DNA from: Prevotella sp.
GTDB lineage: Bacteria; Bacillota; Clostridia; Oscillospirales; Ruminococcaceae
Assembly (NCBI GenBank): GCA_023663025.1
Contig: JAMPIC010000001.1
Span: 140,231-204,230, forward strand
Direction: 5' to 3'
DNA: 64,000 bases
Both the position numbers and the translations under genes were made by a program. Each line of letters opens with the position of its first letter. Position 1 is the stretch's first letter. A model generated the notes under the pieces. That model had not been told where the DNA came from, ran no database searches, and saw nothing but the letters and a program-made list of their open reading frames with translations. This document shows positions 48,347 through 56,416 of the stretch, piece by piece.

Positions 48347-50809
48347 TTAACTTCTTACATACTGGCTTGCCTGAACGGAAAGGTGAGGCTCGCCGGGGGT
48401 TTCTGCTCCTGAGTTTTTGTTGAGGTACAATACTCCCGTTTTGTTGATTTCCGTAAACTCTCCGCAAAGTATAGAACCTACTATACCAACCGGGTTCGCT
48501 TTTGAAGTAACTCCTTTTCCGTCCTTATGAGTTATTTCTCTGTTGTTGCCGCCGTCCCAATTGACTTTTCCGGTGGGCATCATAAAGTATGCCGTAACCA
48601 TTGTTCCGTTCCTTCCTTTGATTTCGGAACCGTTGGCATATATATCAACTTTAGGAGCTTTTGTAACGCCATTTGTAATGTCAGTTGTATGATCATCAAT
48701 CTTATCAGTGACAATTTTACAGCTTTCAAGATCAACATCTACTCCATCCGGAATAATTATGATAGCTCTTCCGTTCGTGCCGGTTGTTGTCCAAGTTTTA
48801 TTTTGATAATAATTTGCGTCAAAATAATAATATTGATCCCCATTTGTAAGGTTAAGTTCTGTTACTTCGGACATTTTATGTATTTTGTCACCCAATGAGG
48901 TTATGATGCTATCCATAGTGCGGGCAGTTCCGTCAGAAATACTTTCAAGTTCCATATACTCTGCAAGCATATCCGCTCCCGTTATACCCCAGCTCTGTTT
49001 GTTTGCATCAGAATAGGGTTCGGTTTCAGAACCGGTAAGTTTTAGATCGCCTGTAGTCATATCAAACGCATCGTCTTTGTAATATTCACTGAAAAAAGCC
49101 TGTGCGGTAGGTATCTCCACAAACGTATCCGGACAGTCGCTTGCAAGTCTGTCCGGCAAGTTTATTTTTCTGTAAACTTTGCCGTCTTTTTCAACCGGTG
49201 TATAGGTATAAATGTCAACCTTCGAGCCCATTGACGTTATTGATCCGCCGGCGGGGTTACCATTATAATCAGTAACGCGTATTTTATCCTTATAGTCTGC
49301 ATAATCATAAGTTGCCAAAACGTTTACTGTCGTTACATTTTCACCTTCCCAAGACTGTCCGCCCGGTTTGGGAACCCATGTTGTATTAACCTCGACTTTT
49401 TGAATTTTTCCGCCATTCCACATGTTTACTTTTTGATTAAACATTCCTACGTCAAGACTAACAAGATTTCCGTCACTGTCTTTTACTTCGTTGACATACG
49501 ATGTAGAAATATTGTTTGTATAAATTGTTCCTGTTGCGCTGCCGTTCTGGCTAATCTCTACGGTATCACAGAATACATTGCCCTTTATTGTGTAATCTCC
49601 TCCGGAGCTTCTTAATGTGCCACAAACGACAGATATATCTTTACTTTTATCGTTGCCTATTTTTTTTCGTGCGTCAAATGTTCCTCCCGCATAGAAAAAC
49701 ATTCCCGGCGCATCGGAATATATTTCCGGATCGTTTGTAAACTTGATATCACCCATTGCAACAACGTTATCGCCTTCGGCAAACTGAGTGGGGTACATTG
49801 TACCGGAATTCCAGTTAAAGCTTCCCACCGTGAATACATTACCAGATACTGAGTTACCGTCCGCTATCGTCGAAACACCGGGATCCATGGTGGCTGCACC
49901 GCCGGCTGCACAAAACTGAGCGCCGGAACCTCCCGTATATCCACCCGTTGTAGTTATAGCGTTATCTCCTGCCGGAGCGTCCTTTTCCGTTGTCTCAAAA
50001 ATAACAACAGCAACGCCCTCGGTATCCATCATCTTAACAGTAGCAGTGACCTTGATCTTCATGTAGTCCTTGCTTCTGGAACCTTTTGCGATTGCAGCCT
50101 GAAGATCCGCTGTATTAGCAGGACAACCGGTCTGGTCGGAAGCTCCCGTGAAAAATCTGTTAAGCTGATCGGTTGTATAGCTTGGATCGGTAGCAAGTTT
50201 ACGGTCAAGCACCTCTACCTTGATCCTTGCGATCTGGTCGGTATTGGATCCGTCGCCGTCCTCATCATAAATGTCCCTGTCAGCCAATTTTCCATAGGGA
50301 TTGGAACTGTCGAACGCAGGCAGCTCAACATCGTACTCAATATAATCCAGACCGCTTGCCGAATCGAGAGTAAAGTTACTTTCTTCCGGACTTCCTAAAT
50401 CAAATGTACTGTCACCGCTTACAGGGTTTTCGGCAAATTGAAGATCAATGCCGTCTGTGTTTTGCGATTTGATCTTGTACAGATCAAGCTGCAAAGCAAG
50501 ACCTTGTTTCATCGGGGCATTTGCCGCTGTAGGCGTTCCCGTTGTATCATCTGTGTATTCAAATTGCCTCTGGCCGCCGGTGTCGTACGCATAATAAGCG
50601 GCATCCGACAGCATACTTCCGGTAAATACATCAAGAGCAGAACGAGCCGTATAGTACGCCTGCTGTTCTTCATACTTTGTATAGATACGCTGACCCGCGG
50701 TAGTAACCACTGTCAGGGTCGCCATAAGCATGATAATCAGGACAATCATAACGGTAAGAACCATAATGAGTATCATACCGCTGACTTTTTTAAGCCGTTT
50801 GCTTTTCAT
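48347..50809 (-). CDS. Very large PilX-like pilus protein
   Basis: The 820-residue protein has one N-terminal membrane segment (MILIMVLTVMIVLIIMLMAT) after a basic leader and the PilX-type continuation YEEQQAYYTARSALD. Typical PilX proteins have 150-250 residues. Here about 770 residues are external, rich in Asp, Thr, Gly and Asn. A middle section of short beta repeats (DIKFTNDPEIYSD, GMFFYAGGTFDARK, YTIKGNVFCDTVEI) suggests a beta-helix or bactofilin-like fold. There is no Glu+5, so it may not be cleaved. It is a candidate surface adhesin or tip protein. ATG 50809 follows AAAGGGTGGTTGACA. Confidence 0.78.
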   Translation of the reverse strand: MKSKRLKKVSGMILIMVLTVMIVLIIMLMATLTVVTTAGQRIYTKYEEQQAYYTARSALDVFTGSMLSDAAYYAYDTGGQRQFEYTDDTTGTPTAANAPMKQGLALQLDLYKIKSQNTDGIDLQFAENPVSGDSTFDLGSPEESNFTLDSASGLDYIEYDVELPAFDSSNPYGKLADRDIYDEDGDGSNTDQIARIKVEVLDRKLATDPSYTTDQLNRFFTGASDQTGCPANTADLQAAIAKGSRSKDYMKIKVTATVKMMDTEGVAVVIFETTEKDAPAGDNAITTTGGYTGGSGAQFCAAGGAATMDPGVSTIADGNSVSGNVFTVGSFNWNSGTMYPTQFAEGDNVVAMGDIKFTNDPEIYSDAPGMFFYAGGTFDARKKIGNDKSKDISVVCGTLRSSGGDYTIKGNVFCDTVEISQNGSATGTIYTNNISTSYVNEVKDSDGNLVSLDVGMFNQKVNMWNGGKIQKVEVNTTWVPKPGGQSWEGENVTTVNVLATYDYADYKDKIRVTDYNGNPAGGSITSMGSKVDIYTYTPVEKDGKVYRKINLPDRLASDCPDTFVEIPTAQAFFSEYYKDDAFDMTTGDLKLTGSETEPYSDANKQSWGITGADMLAEYMELESISDGTARTMDSIITSLGDKIHKMSEVTELNLTNGDQYYYFDANYYQNKTWTTTGTNGRAIIIIPDGVDVDLESCKIVTDKIDDHTTDITNGVTKAPKVDIYANGSEIKGRNGTMVTAYFMMPTGKVNWDGGNNREITHKDGKGVTSKANPVGIVGSILCGEFTEINKTGVLYLNKNSGAETPGEPHLSVQASQYVRS

Positions 50810-50864
50810 TGTCAACCACCCTTTCTATAGATTTCGTCTCTTAAAATACTTATCAAATCGGCTA

Positions 50865-50895
50865 AAACCGATAAACCATAATGATTTATCGGTTT
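50865..50895 (-). terminator. Intra-operon hairpin between pilO and the PilX-like gene
   Basis: AAACCGATAAA (50865-50875) pairs with TTTATCGGTTT (50885-50895). On the minus strand it is followed by TAGCCGATTTG, so the T-tract is short. It may attenuate expression of the large PilX-like gene. Confidence 0.5.
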
Positions 50896-50909
50896 GCCGC
50901 GGCAAGCCG

Positions 50910-51683
50910 TCAGGCAGCCGGTTCAGCAGCCTCCTCGGCTGCCGGCTCAATTGGTTTGATCTCCGCCGTTTCTTTGAGGACCTCCTCAACGTTCAGCGGG
51001 AATACGGAGTACATCGTAAGATGTACGGTAGCCTCCGGCTTATCTCCTCCCTCCGCAAAATTGCTGTCGGTAGATACCGAGTTGAGGATTATCGTTTTCT
51101 CGTCGTCCGCCAGCCTATCCATTACATCATATACCTTTTGGATAGTGGCGTTGCTGAGGTCAAACGTAAATTCCATGCTCGTAACGCCTATTATCGCGTT
51201 CGGATATACGGGCGCGGGAACATTGTTGTACAGATCGTAAATTTCCTGAGGAAGCTCGTTGTACAGATCCGAATTCATTTTGTTTTCATAGGCAAGAATG
51301 TTAGCCTTTTTAACCGAGTACCAGTTTATCGCCGACGCTTCGGTGTATTTTGTGTCTATTTTGGTAAAGCTGAGGTTCAGACTTGAGAGCGCGTCCCGTA
51401 TGTAAGTTTCGTTTACATACGGATGAGCTTCGTCGAGGAATATTTCCTGCTTTTCGCCTATTTCCTCGGCCGTTGCCTTAAGAGTGTCGATTATTATAGG
51501 GAGCGTATCGATTTTTGCGTCGATGTCGTTTTTCTCCTGCTGTTTTTCTTCCAAATTCGCCTTGGCGATCTCTACCTTCTCGAATTTCGGTCTTATTGCA
51601 AGGAAGAAACCCGCAACAAGAATTATAATGACCAGTACCACGATAAAAATGACTTTATCTCTGTAAGAAAGCTTTAAATTCAT
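50910..51683 (-). CDS. pilO: PilO-like pilus alignment protein
   Basis: The 257-residue protein has a short cytoplasmic start, one membrane segment (about 9-29), a coiled coil (about 34-85; EKVEIAKANLEEKQQEKN) and a ferredoxin-like external domain, the layout of PilO. It ends with an Ala/Glu/Pro tail. It should pair with the PilN part of the upstream fusion to join the inner-membrane platform to the pilus. It is 20 bases downstream of that gene. Confidence 0.83.
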   Translation of the reverse strand: MNLKLSYRDKVIFIVVLVIIILVAGFFLAIRPKFEKVEIAKANLEEKQQEKNDIDAKIDTLPIIIDTLKATAEEIGEKQEIFLDEAHPYVNETYIRDALSSLNLSFTKIDTKYTEASAINWYSVKKANILAYENKMNSDLYNELPQEIYDLYNNVPAPVYPNAIIGVTSMEFTFDLSNATIQKVYDVMDRLADDEKTIILNSVSTDSNFAEGGDKPEATVHLTMYSVFPLNVEEVLKETAEIKPIEPAAEEAAEPAA

Positions 51684-51703
51684 TTATAATCACCTGCTCT
51701 TTC

Positions 51704-53266
51704 TCAATTTGACGCGTCGGCGGTCGCATTCGGGTCAGTGCCCTCTTCCGCGGAAACCGCCGCCGTATCTTCCGCAGGTTCGTACTCGATAGGACGCGTC
51801 ATGAACGATATCGTGAATTTGTATCCGCTTTCCGCAGGATTTTCCTCGTCTTCTTCAAACTCGAAACCGGTATATGTAACGTTCTCGAATATGTCCTGTT
51901 CAAAGAAGTTGCCGACTACCTTGGCAGGCTCGTCGACCTTGTCCGCCATGCATTCCACTTCAAAGGAGCCGTCCCCGTAAGTTATGGTCGTCCAGTCAGT
52001 GCTTGTTCCGCTGAAGTTTGCCTCAATGTCCTTGATAACATCCGAAGTAAGCACAGGCAGCGAACCGTAGTTGTCATAGGCAACGTCAATATATGCCTTT
52101 ACGTTGTTTACCTTGTCAAGCTTTGTCTGAGCCGCGTCCACAGCCGCGATCTGAGCGGCGACCTCGGGAGAATCCAGATAAGCCTGAATTTCTGCCGTAT
52201 CGCTGACAAATCCGTTCTCCTGAATATTGGCAGCCAGCCACACAGCTCCCACAACAGCCGCCGAAACCGCTATCGATCCGAACACCGCAAGGGCGAATTT
52301 CGCGCCCGCGCTTGTACGTCCGGAAGCGGCGTCCACCTCGATAAGGTTGATACGCTCGGTATCCTTGTTGCTGCGGAACATAGCTCCGATAGCGTTCGCA
52401 TACGCCTGGAACTCAAAGTTTTCATAGCCGCCGATATTGCTGGGAACTCCCAGCAGACTGGTAGAAATGTCCATCTGCTCCAGCGCATTGGTAAGACGGA
52501 TATATTCGGTCGTATCGCCGTAGAACACAACGTTCTGGATCGGATTGTCTCCGCTTCTGGACTTCTGGAACTGGAACATTCTGAATATGTTCTCGTTTAC
52601 CGCCTCATAGATGTAGTCCTCGGAATTGTCGTAGTCCTCGGGATCTATGGAAGCGAAACGGGAGAACGTGAGCTGATTGTTCTCGTAAAGGTTAAGGCTT
52701 ACGAAGTTAGGGTCGATCTGAACCAGCAGCATAGGCATTTTCGCCTTTGATTTGGAATCTCCCAGAATGATCCTGGAGATCGAGTTACAGGCTACGACTA
52801 CCGAACGCAGGCTGATGCCCAGCATGGAGAATACCTTTCTGAAGCAGTCCACTACCTCGAACGGACAGGCTGTTGCAAGCACCTTCATCGCCTGCACGCC
52901 TTCCTCCTCCACCTCTCCCGCGATTGTGTAGGAGATGGAATAGTCCTCCGCAATGCCCATCTGGTGCTGCATCTGGTTCTGCACCATAGTCAGGAGCTGA
53001 GTGCCCTTAGCCTTGGGGATATGTATTTCCTTGAAAATGATAAGATTCGAGGAAATGCTGATGACGGCTTCCTTGTCAGCCATTCTCTTGGCTTTAAGCT
53101 CGTCGTTTATCATGGTTGCCATTTTGGGTATATCTTTTATATGACCATTAACGATCAGACCCTCGCTTACATCTATGGTGGAAGCGTCGGCAACCTTTAT
53201 CTTGCCGCGGTTTTCCGTACCACGAATAATGCGGATGTGTCTGTCAGTAATATCAAATGAAAGCAT
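51704..53266 (-). CDS. pilMN: PilM-PilN fusion protein
   Basis: The 520-residue protein joins two pilus proteins usually made separately. Residues 1-300 are actin-like PilM (LSFDITDRHIRIIRG at the start, then SISRIILGD and VQIDPNFVSLNLYENN). At 304-312 comes ERINLIEVD, matching the PilN N-terminal motif that normally docks on PilM. A membrane segment follows (about 321-346), then a PilN-like external domain. The fusion fixes the PilM:PilN ratio at 1:1. ATG 53266 follows GAGGTGACGAGT. It sits between pilC and pilO. Confidence 0.85.
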   Translation of the reverse strand: MLSFDITDRHIRIIRGTENRGKIKVADASTIDVSEGLIVNGHIKDIPKMATMINDELKAKRMADKEAVISISSNLIIFKEIHIPKAKGTQLLTMVQNQMQHQMGIAEDYSISYTIAGEVEEEGVQAMKVLATACPFEVVDCFRKVFSMLGISLRSVVVACNSISRIILGDSKSKAKMPMLLVQIDPNFVSLNLYENNQLTFSRFASIDPEDYDNSEDYIYEAVNENIFRMFQFQKSRSGDNPIQNVVFYGDTTEYIRLTNALEQMDISTSLLGVPSNIGGYENFEFQAYANAIGAMFRSNKDTERINLIEVDAASGRTSAGAKFALAVFGSIAVSAAVVGAVWLAANIQENGFVSDTAEIQAYLDSPEVAAQIAAVDAAQTKLDKVNNVKAYIDVAYDNYGSLPVLTSDVIKDIEANFSGTSTDWTTITYGDGSFEVECMADKVDEPAKVVGNFFEQDIFENVTYTGFEFEEDEENPAESGYKFTISFMTRPIEYEPAEDTAAVSAEEGTDPNATADASN

Positions 53267-53332
53267 ACTCGTCACCTCACAAATTTTTTATTTTGTAATG
53301 AACACCGTGTTCATTGGTTTTTTCGGGATTTT

Positions 53333-54532
53333 TTAGGTGTTTGCAATACCTTCCATGCCGCCGTAGAGAAGCGGGAAGATAGCGCCGAGAACCAGACCTA
53401 TGACAACGCCCATTATGATGATCATCACAGGTTCAAGAAGACTTACAAGACGCGTAATAGCTTCGTCGGATTCGTCCTCATAGAAGTCCGCGGTCTTTTC
53501 AAGGATAGTATCCAATGCGCCGGATTCCTCGCCGACGAAGATGATCGAGCAGAACATCGACTCGAAAACACCCGTCCTCTGGATCGAAACGGAAAGCTGT
53601 TCGCCCTGTTTTACCTCGTCAACTACCGTACGGAAAGCTTTTTCAATGTAGATATTTCCGAGGATAGCCGCCGAACGCTCGAGGCTCTCCACCATGGGTA
53701 TACCGGACGAATAAAGGGAGGAAAGCGTTCTTGCGAAACGTCCCGTATAGACTTTTATCAGAAGTTTTCCGACTTTCGGACATTTGCATATGAACTTATC
53801 CCATCTGAACCGCACTTCGGGAATTTTGAGTACAAAATAGCAAATGAAAATCACAGCCAGCACAACGGCGACGTATATGTACCAATAACCAATCAGACTG
53901 TCCGAGAATGCAAACAGAGCCTTGGAAAGAGCGGGCATTTCGTCTTCACCCATCAGGTCTCTGAACGTAGGGAGAACGAATATACACAAAAGGATAACAA
54001 CAGCAACGCAGAGAACGGCGAGTATGATAGGATACACCATTGAACTTTTGATTTTGCTGTTGAGCTTGTTCTGCTTGTCGTAGTAAAGCTCAAGACGTTT
54101 TACGATAACGTCCAGCGAACCGGAGGTCTCACCGGCCTGAACCATCGAAACAAAGAAATCGGGGAAAGCGCCCTGCTGCATTTTCAGAGCGTCGGAAAAA
54201 GAAGAACCCTTCTGAACTTCCTCGTAAACCTCTCTGAACACCTGTTTTGCAGCGTCTTTTTCCTGTTCCTTGTACAGGATATCCAATGCTCTTACCAGTG
54301 TTAGTCCGGAAGTAAGCATTGCGCTGAGCTGACGGCAGTTATAGGACAGCTCTTTCAGATTGAACTTATGAAGCGTATTTGAATCCTTGGCTTTTACTTC
54401 CTTGTAATTGGAGCAGAAAAGCCCCTTTTCATGGATTTTTTCCAAGAAGTCATTTACGTCCTCGGCGCTCATTCGGGCATTCTTGACGGTATTGCCCTGA
54501 ACGTCTGTCGCCGTATAGACAAATGTCTTCAT
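53333..54532 (-). CDS. pilC: Type IV pilus platform protein
   Basis: The 399-residue GspF/PilC protein has two repeated cytoplasmic domains (QLSAMLTSGLTLVRALDIL near 69 and TLSSLYSSGIPMVESLERS near 272), each followed by hydrophobic segments, and the C-terminal EPVMIIIMGVVIGLVLGAIF motif. It anchors the assembly ATPases. It is the first gene of the minus-strand operon pilC, pilMN, pilO, pilX-like and two minor pilins, with a promoter at 54670-54698. Confidence 0.94.
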   Translation of the reverse strand: MKTFVYTATDVQGNTVKNARMSAEDVNDFLEKIHEKGLFCSNYKEVKAKDSNTLHKFNLKELSYNCRQLSAMLTSGLTLVRALDILYKEQEKDAAKQVFREVYEEVQKGSSFSDALKMQQGAFPDFFVSMVQAGETSGSLDVIVKRLELYYDKQNKLNSKIKSSMVYPIILAVLCVAVVILLCIFVLPTFRDLMGEDEMPALSKALFAFSDSLIGYWYIYVAVVLAVIFICYFVLKIPEVRFRWDKFICKCPKVGKLLIKVYTGRFARTLSSLYSSGIPMVESLERSAAILGNIYIEKAFRTVVDEVKQGEQLSVSIQRTGVFESMFCSIIFVGEESGALDTILEKTADFYEDESDEAITRLVSLLEPVMIIIMGVVIGLVLGAIFPLLYGGMEGIANT

Positions 54533-54669
54533 AAATATTTGACACCTCCGATATGGATAGAATTATCTTCGGGCAGATTCACGCCGCTCCGGCGCGGCAG
54601 GGACGCTGTTCTCCCAATGGAAAAACGCGCTGAGAAGTTCCGCACAAAAATGCCCACGATACTTTAAAT

Positions 54670-54698
54670 ATTATAACATTTTATTATAAATTTGGCAA
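54670..54698 (-). promoter_or_regulatory. Promoter of the pilC operon
   Basis: On the minus strand TTGCCA (54698-54693), 17 bases, TATAAT (54675-54670). The leader of about 130 bases contains a GCCGC...GCGGC hairpin near 54583-54598. I see no cyclic di-GMP riboswitch consensus in it. Confidence 0.7.
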
Positions 54699-54818
54699 TA
54701 TGTTATTTTTAACAAATCCGCAATGAATATCTGCACATTTTCACAAAAAACACACATTGAACAGTGGGCGGTATTAACAAAACTGTCCAAACCCGGGCGA
54801 AAAAATATTGTGAAACAA

Positions 54819-55640
54819 TTAACAAATATTTAAGAGCCTTTCCGCGTTGACGTGGGATATCATTTCCCGCTCCTCGGGGGTCAGGGGGAGACGCTCCAGC
54901 ATTTCCCTTTCGCGGCATGACGGGTGCCAAGGGCAGTCCGAAGCGAACAGTATCTTGTCCGCACCGTGGTTTCTGAATATCCTCATCGCCTGCTCGTCGG
55001 AGATCGTGCCGTCTATGTAGGCGGTGTCGAAGTAAACGTCCCTGCCCACAAGGTATTTTTCCACATCGTCCCAGCGTTCGTTGCCGCCCAGATGGGCGAG
55101 GATAAGGGTCATTTCGGGAACGGCGTCCAGCACAGCCGCGCTCATTTTGGGGGTGCAGTGGATACAGTCCGGGGACATAGCGTCCAGACCCGCGTGGAAA
55201 ACCACGGGCAGGTCAAGCTCCGCGCACTTGCGGTACAGTGGGAAGAGCCGTTCCTCGTCCGCGAAAAAGCCCTGATAATCGGGGTGGAGCTTCACGCCGT
55301 GCAGACCGAGGGACTTTATCCGTTCAAGTTCGGCGAAAGCGTCCTCCGCGTCGGGGTGGACGGAGCCGAAGCAGTAGAGAACGCCGCTGTTGGCGGTTTG
55401 AACGTCCTTCGCCCAGTTATTGATGACCGTCTGCTGAGACGTCTTGGTAGCTATAGGTAAAATGACGGCTTTGTCGACTTTCCATTCGGGAAGTTTTTCC
55501 AGAAGCTCGCCCACAGTGCCCCTCGTGGCGGCGGGGACGGAAGCTCCGTAGCCGGACTTGATAAGGGTCTGCTCGAGCTTGGATATAGCTTTTTCGGCGA
55601 TTTTGTCGGCGAAAGCGTGGGTGTGGAAATCAATGTACAT
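54819..55640 (-). CDS. Amidohydrolase-family metal-dependent hydrolase
   Basis: The 273-residue TIM-barrel protein has metal ligands in YIDFHTHAF (His6, His8), VVFHAG, LILAHLGGNERW and FASDCPW, the pattern of amidohydrolase-2 enzymes (hydrolases or decarboxylases such as ACMSD-like proteins). The substrate is unknown. The ATG follows AAAAGGAGCGTTAAAA. It is monocistronic and lies between the pilus cluster and the hairpin-array repeats. Confidence 0.86.
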   Translation of the reverse strand: MYIDFHTHAFADKIAEKAISKLEQTLIKSGYGASVPAATRGTVGELLEKLPEWKVDKAVILPIATKTSQQTVINNWAKDVQTANSGVLYCFGSVHPDAEDAFAELERIKSLGLHGVKLHPDYQGFFADEERLFPLYRKCAELDLPVVFHAGLDAMSPDCIHCTPKMSAAVLDAVPEMTLILAHLGGNERWDDVEKYLVGRDVYFDTAYIDGTISDEQAMRIFRNHGADKILFASDCPWHPSCREREMLERLPLTPEEREMISHVNAERLLNIC

Positions 55641-55769
55641 TTTTAACGCTCCTTTTGATGTTACAATTATACCATATTATAATTCAAATGTCAAATTTTT
55701 TATGTAATTTTGCTGAAAAAATTGCACAAAAATTTTTCTTCCGACTGCGGGGGGGGGAATTGATTTAAA

Positions 55770-56040
55770 TTGTTGTTTAGCGCACAAACAAAACGTTAGC
55801 GTAATGCGCGGCGAAGCCGCGACTAAAAGTTTCGCCCGCCTTTTCAAAGGCGGCAGGTTTCCAAAGGGCAGAGCCCTTTGGTCGCTCCCCGCAGGGAGCG
55901 AAATCCCTTTCGTTCCGAACGGTGAAAGGGGTGAGGAATGGCGACAGCCATTCCGAGGGGGAGCGGACACGACCGCTCCCCCTTTTGACAGTACGCAGTA
56001 CAGTAACCCTTGAAAACAGTCCTGTGGACTGTTTTCAACG
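55770..56040 (+). repeat. Hairpin-array element, copy A
   Basis: Consecutive stem-loops in order: CGCGGC-GAA-GCCGCG (55807-55821), CGCCTTT/AAAGGCG (55837-55852), CCAAAGGG-CAGAG-CCCTTTGG (55861-55881), CGCTCCC-CGCA-GGGAGCG (55883-55900), CCCTTT/AAAGGG (55905-55930), GGAATGGC-GACA-GCCATTCC (55935-55954), a 10-bp stem with loop ACACGA (55957-55982) and an 11-bp stem GAAAACAGTCC (56012-56036). Copies B and C have the same order and the same loops with different, still paired stems. No protein gene is apparent. Confidence 0.85.
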
Positions 56041-56079
56041 AGACAAAATTATGTTGGGTTTCCCGGCGTAACTATGGGT

Positions 56080-56375
56080 CTGCTTCGTCCAAAACGTCCC
56101 ACCGGGACGTTTTGGAGATATATTTTGCCTCGTGCATAACAAAGGAGGGGCGGTCGTGTTCGCCCCTCCTCGAAACGCTGTCGCGTTTCTCACCTCCTGC
56201 TCCGTTTCGGACGAATGCGCCCTACGGGCGCGGGGGATTTCGCCCTCTGCGGAGGGCGACCAGGGGCTCTGCCCCGTGGACCTCGCAGCCTTGAAAGGCT
56301 GGCGAACTTTTTAGTCGCGGCTTCGCCGCCCAATACTCGTTACATGTTCTGCTGTAAACAACAATTTAATTTCCA
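56080..56375 (-). repeat. Hairpin-array element, copy B (inverted)
   Basis: Read on the minus strand from about 56375: GCGGC-GAA-GCCGC, CAGCCTT/AAGGCTG, CCACGGGG-CAGAG-CCCCTGG, CGCCCTC-CGCA-GAGGGCG, an extra GCGCCC-GTA-GGGCGC, GAAACGC-GACA-GCGTTTC, a 9-bp stem GGAGGGGCG with loop AACACGAC, and a 12-bp stem CCAAAACGTCCC. It faces copy A tail to tail across about 45 bases. The flank AAATTGTTGTTTA is shared with copy A. A GGACGGG-AAA-CCCCGTCC hairpin at 56382-56400 follows and may end the XRE gene transcript. Confidence 0.85.
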
Positions 56376-56416
56376 AAAAACGGACGGGAAACCCCGTCCG
56401 CTTTTTATCCGATTTT

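Noticed and set aside
54533..54663. Cyclic di-GMP riboswitch in the pilC leader
   Set aside because: Type I and type II consensus segments were not found; only a short GC hairpin is visible.
56010..56314. Small proteins encoded in the hairpin-array elements
   Set aside because: Frames are interrupted differently in each copy, while the stem-loops are preserved, so structure rather than protein is conserved.
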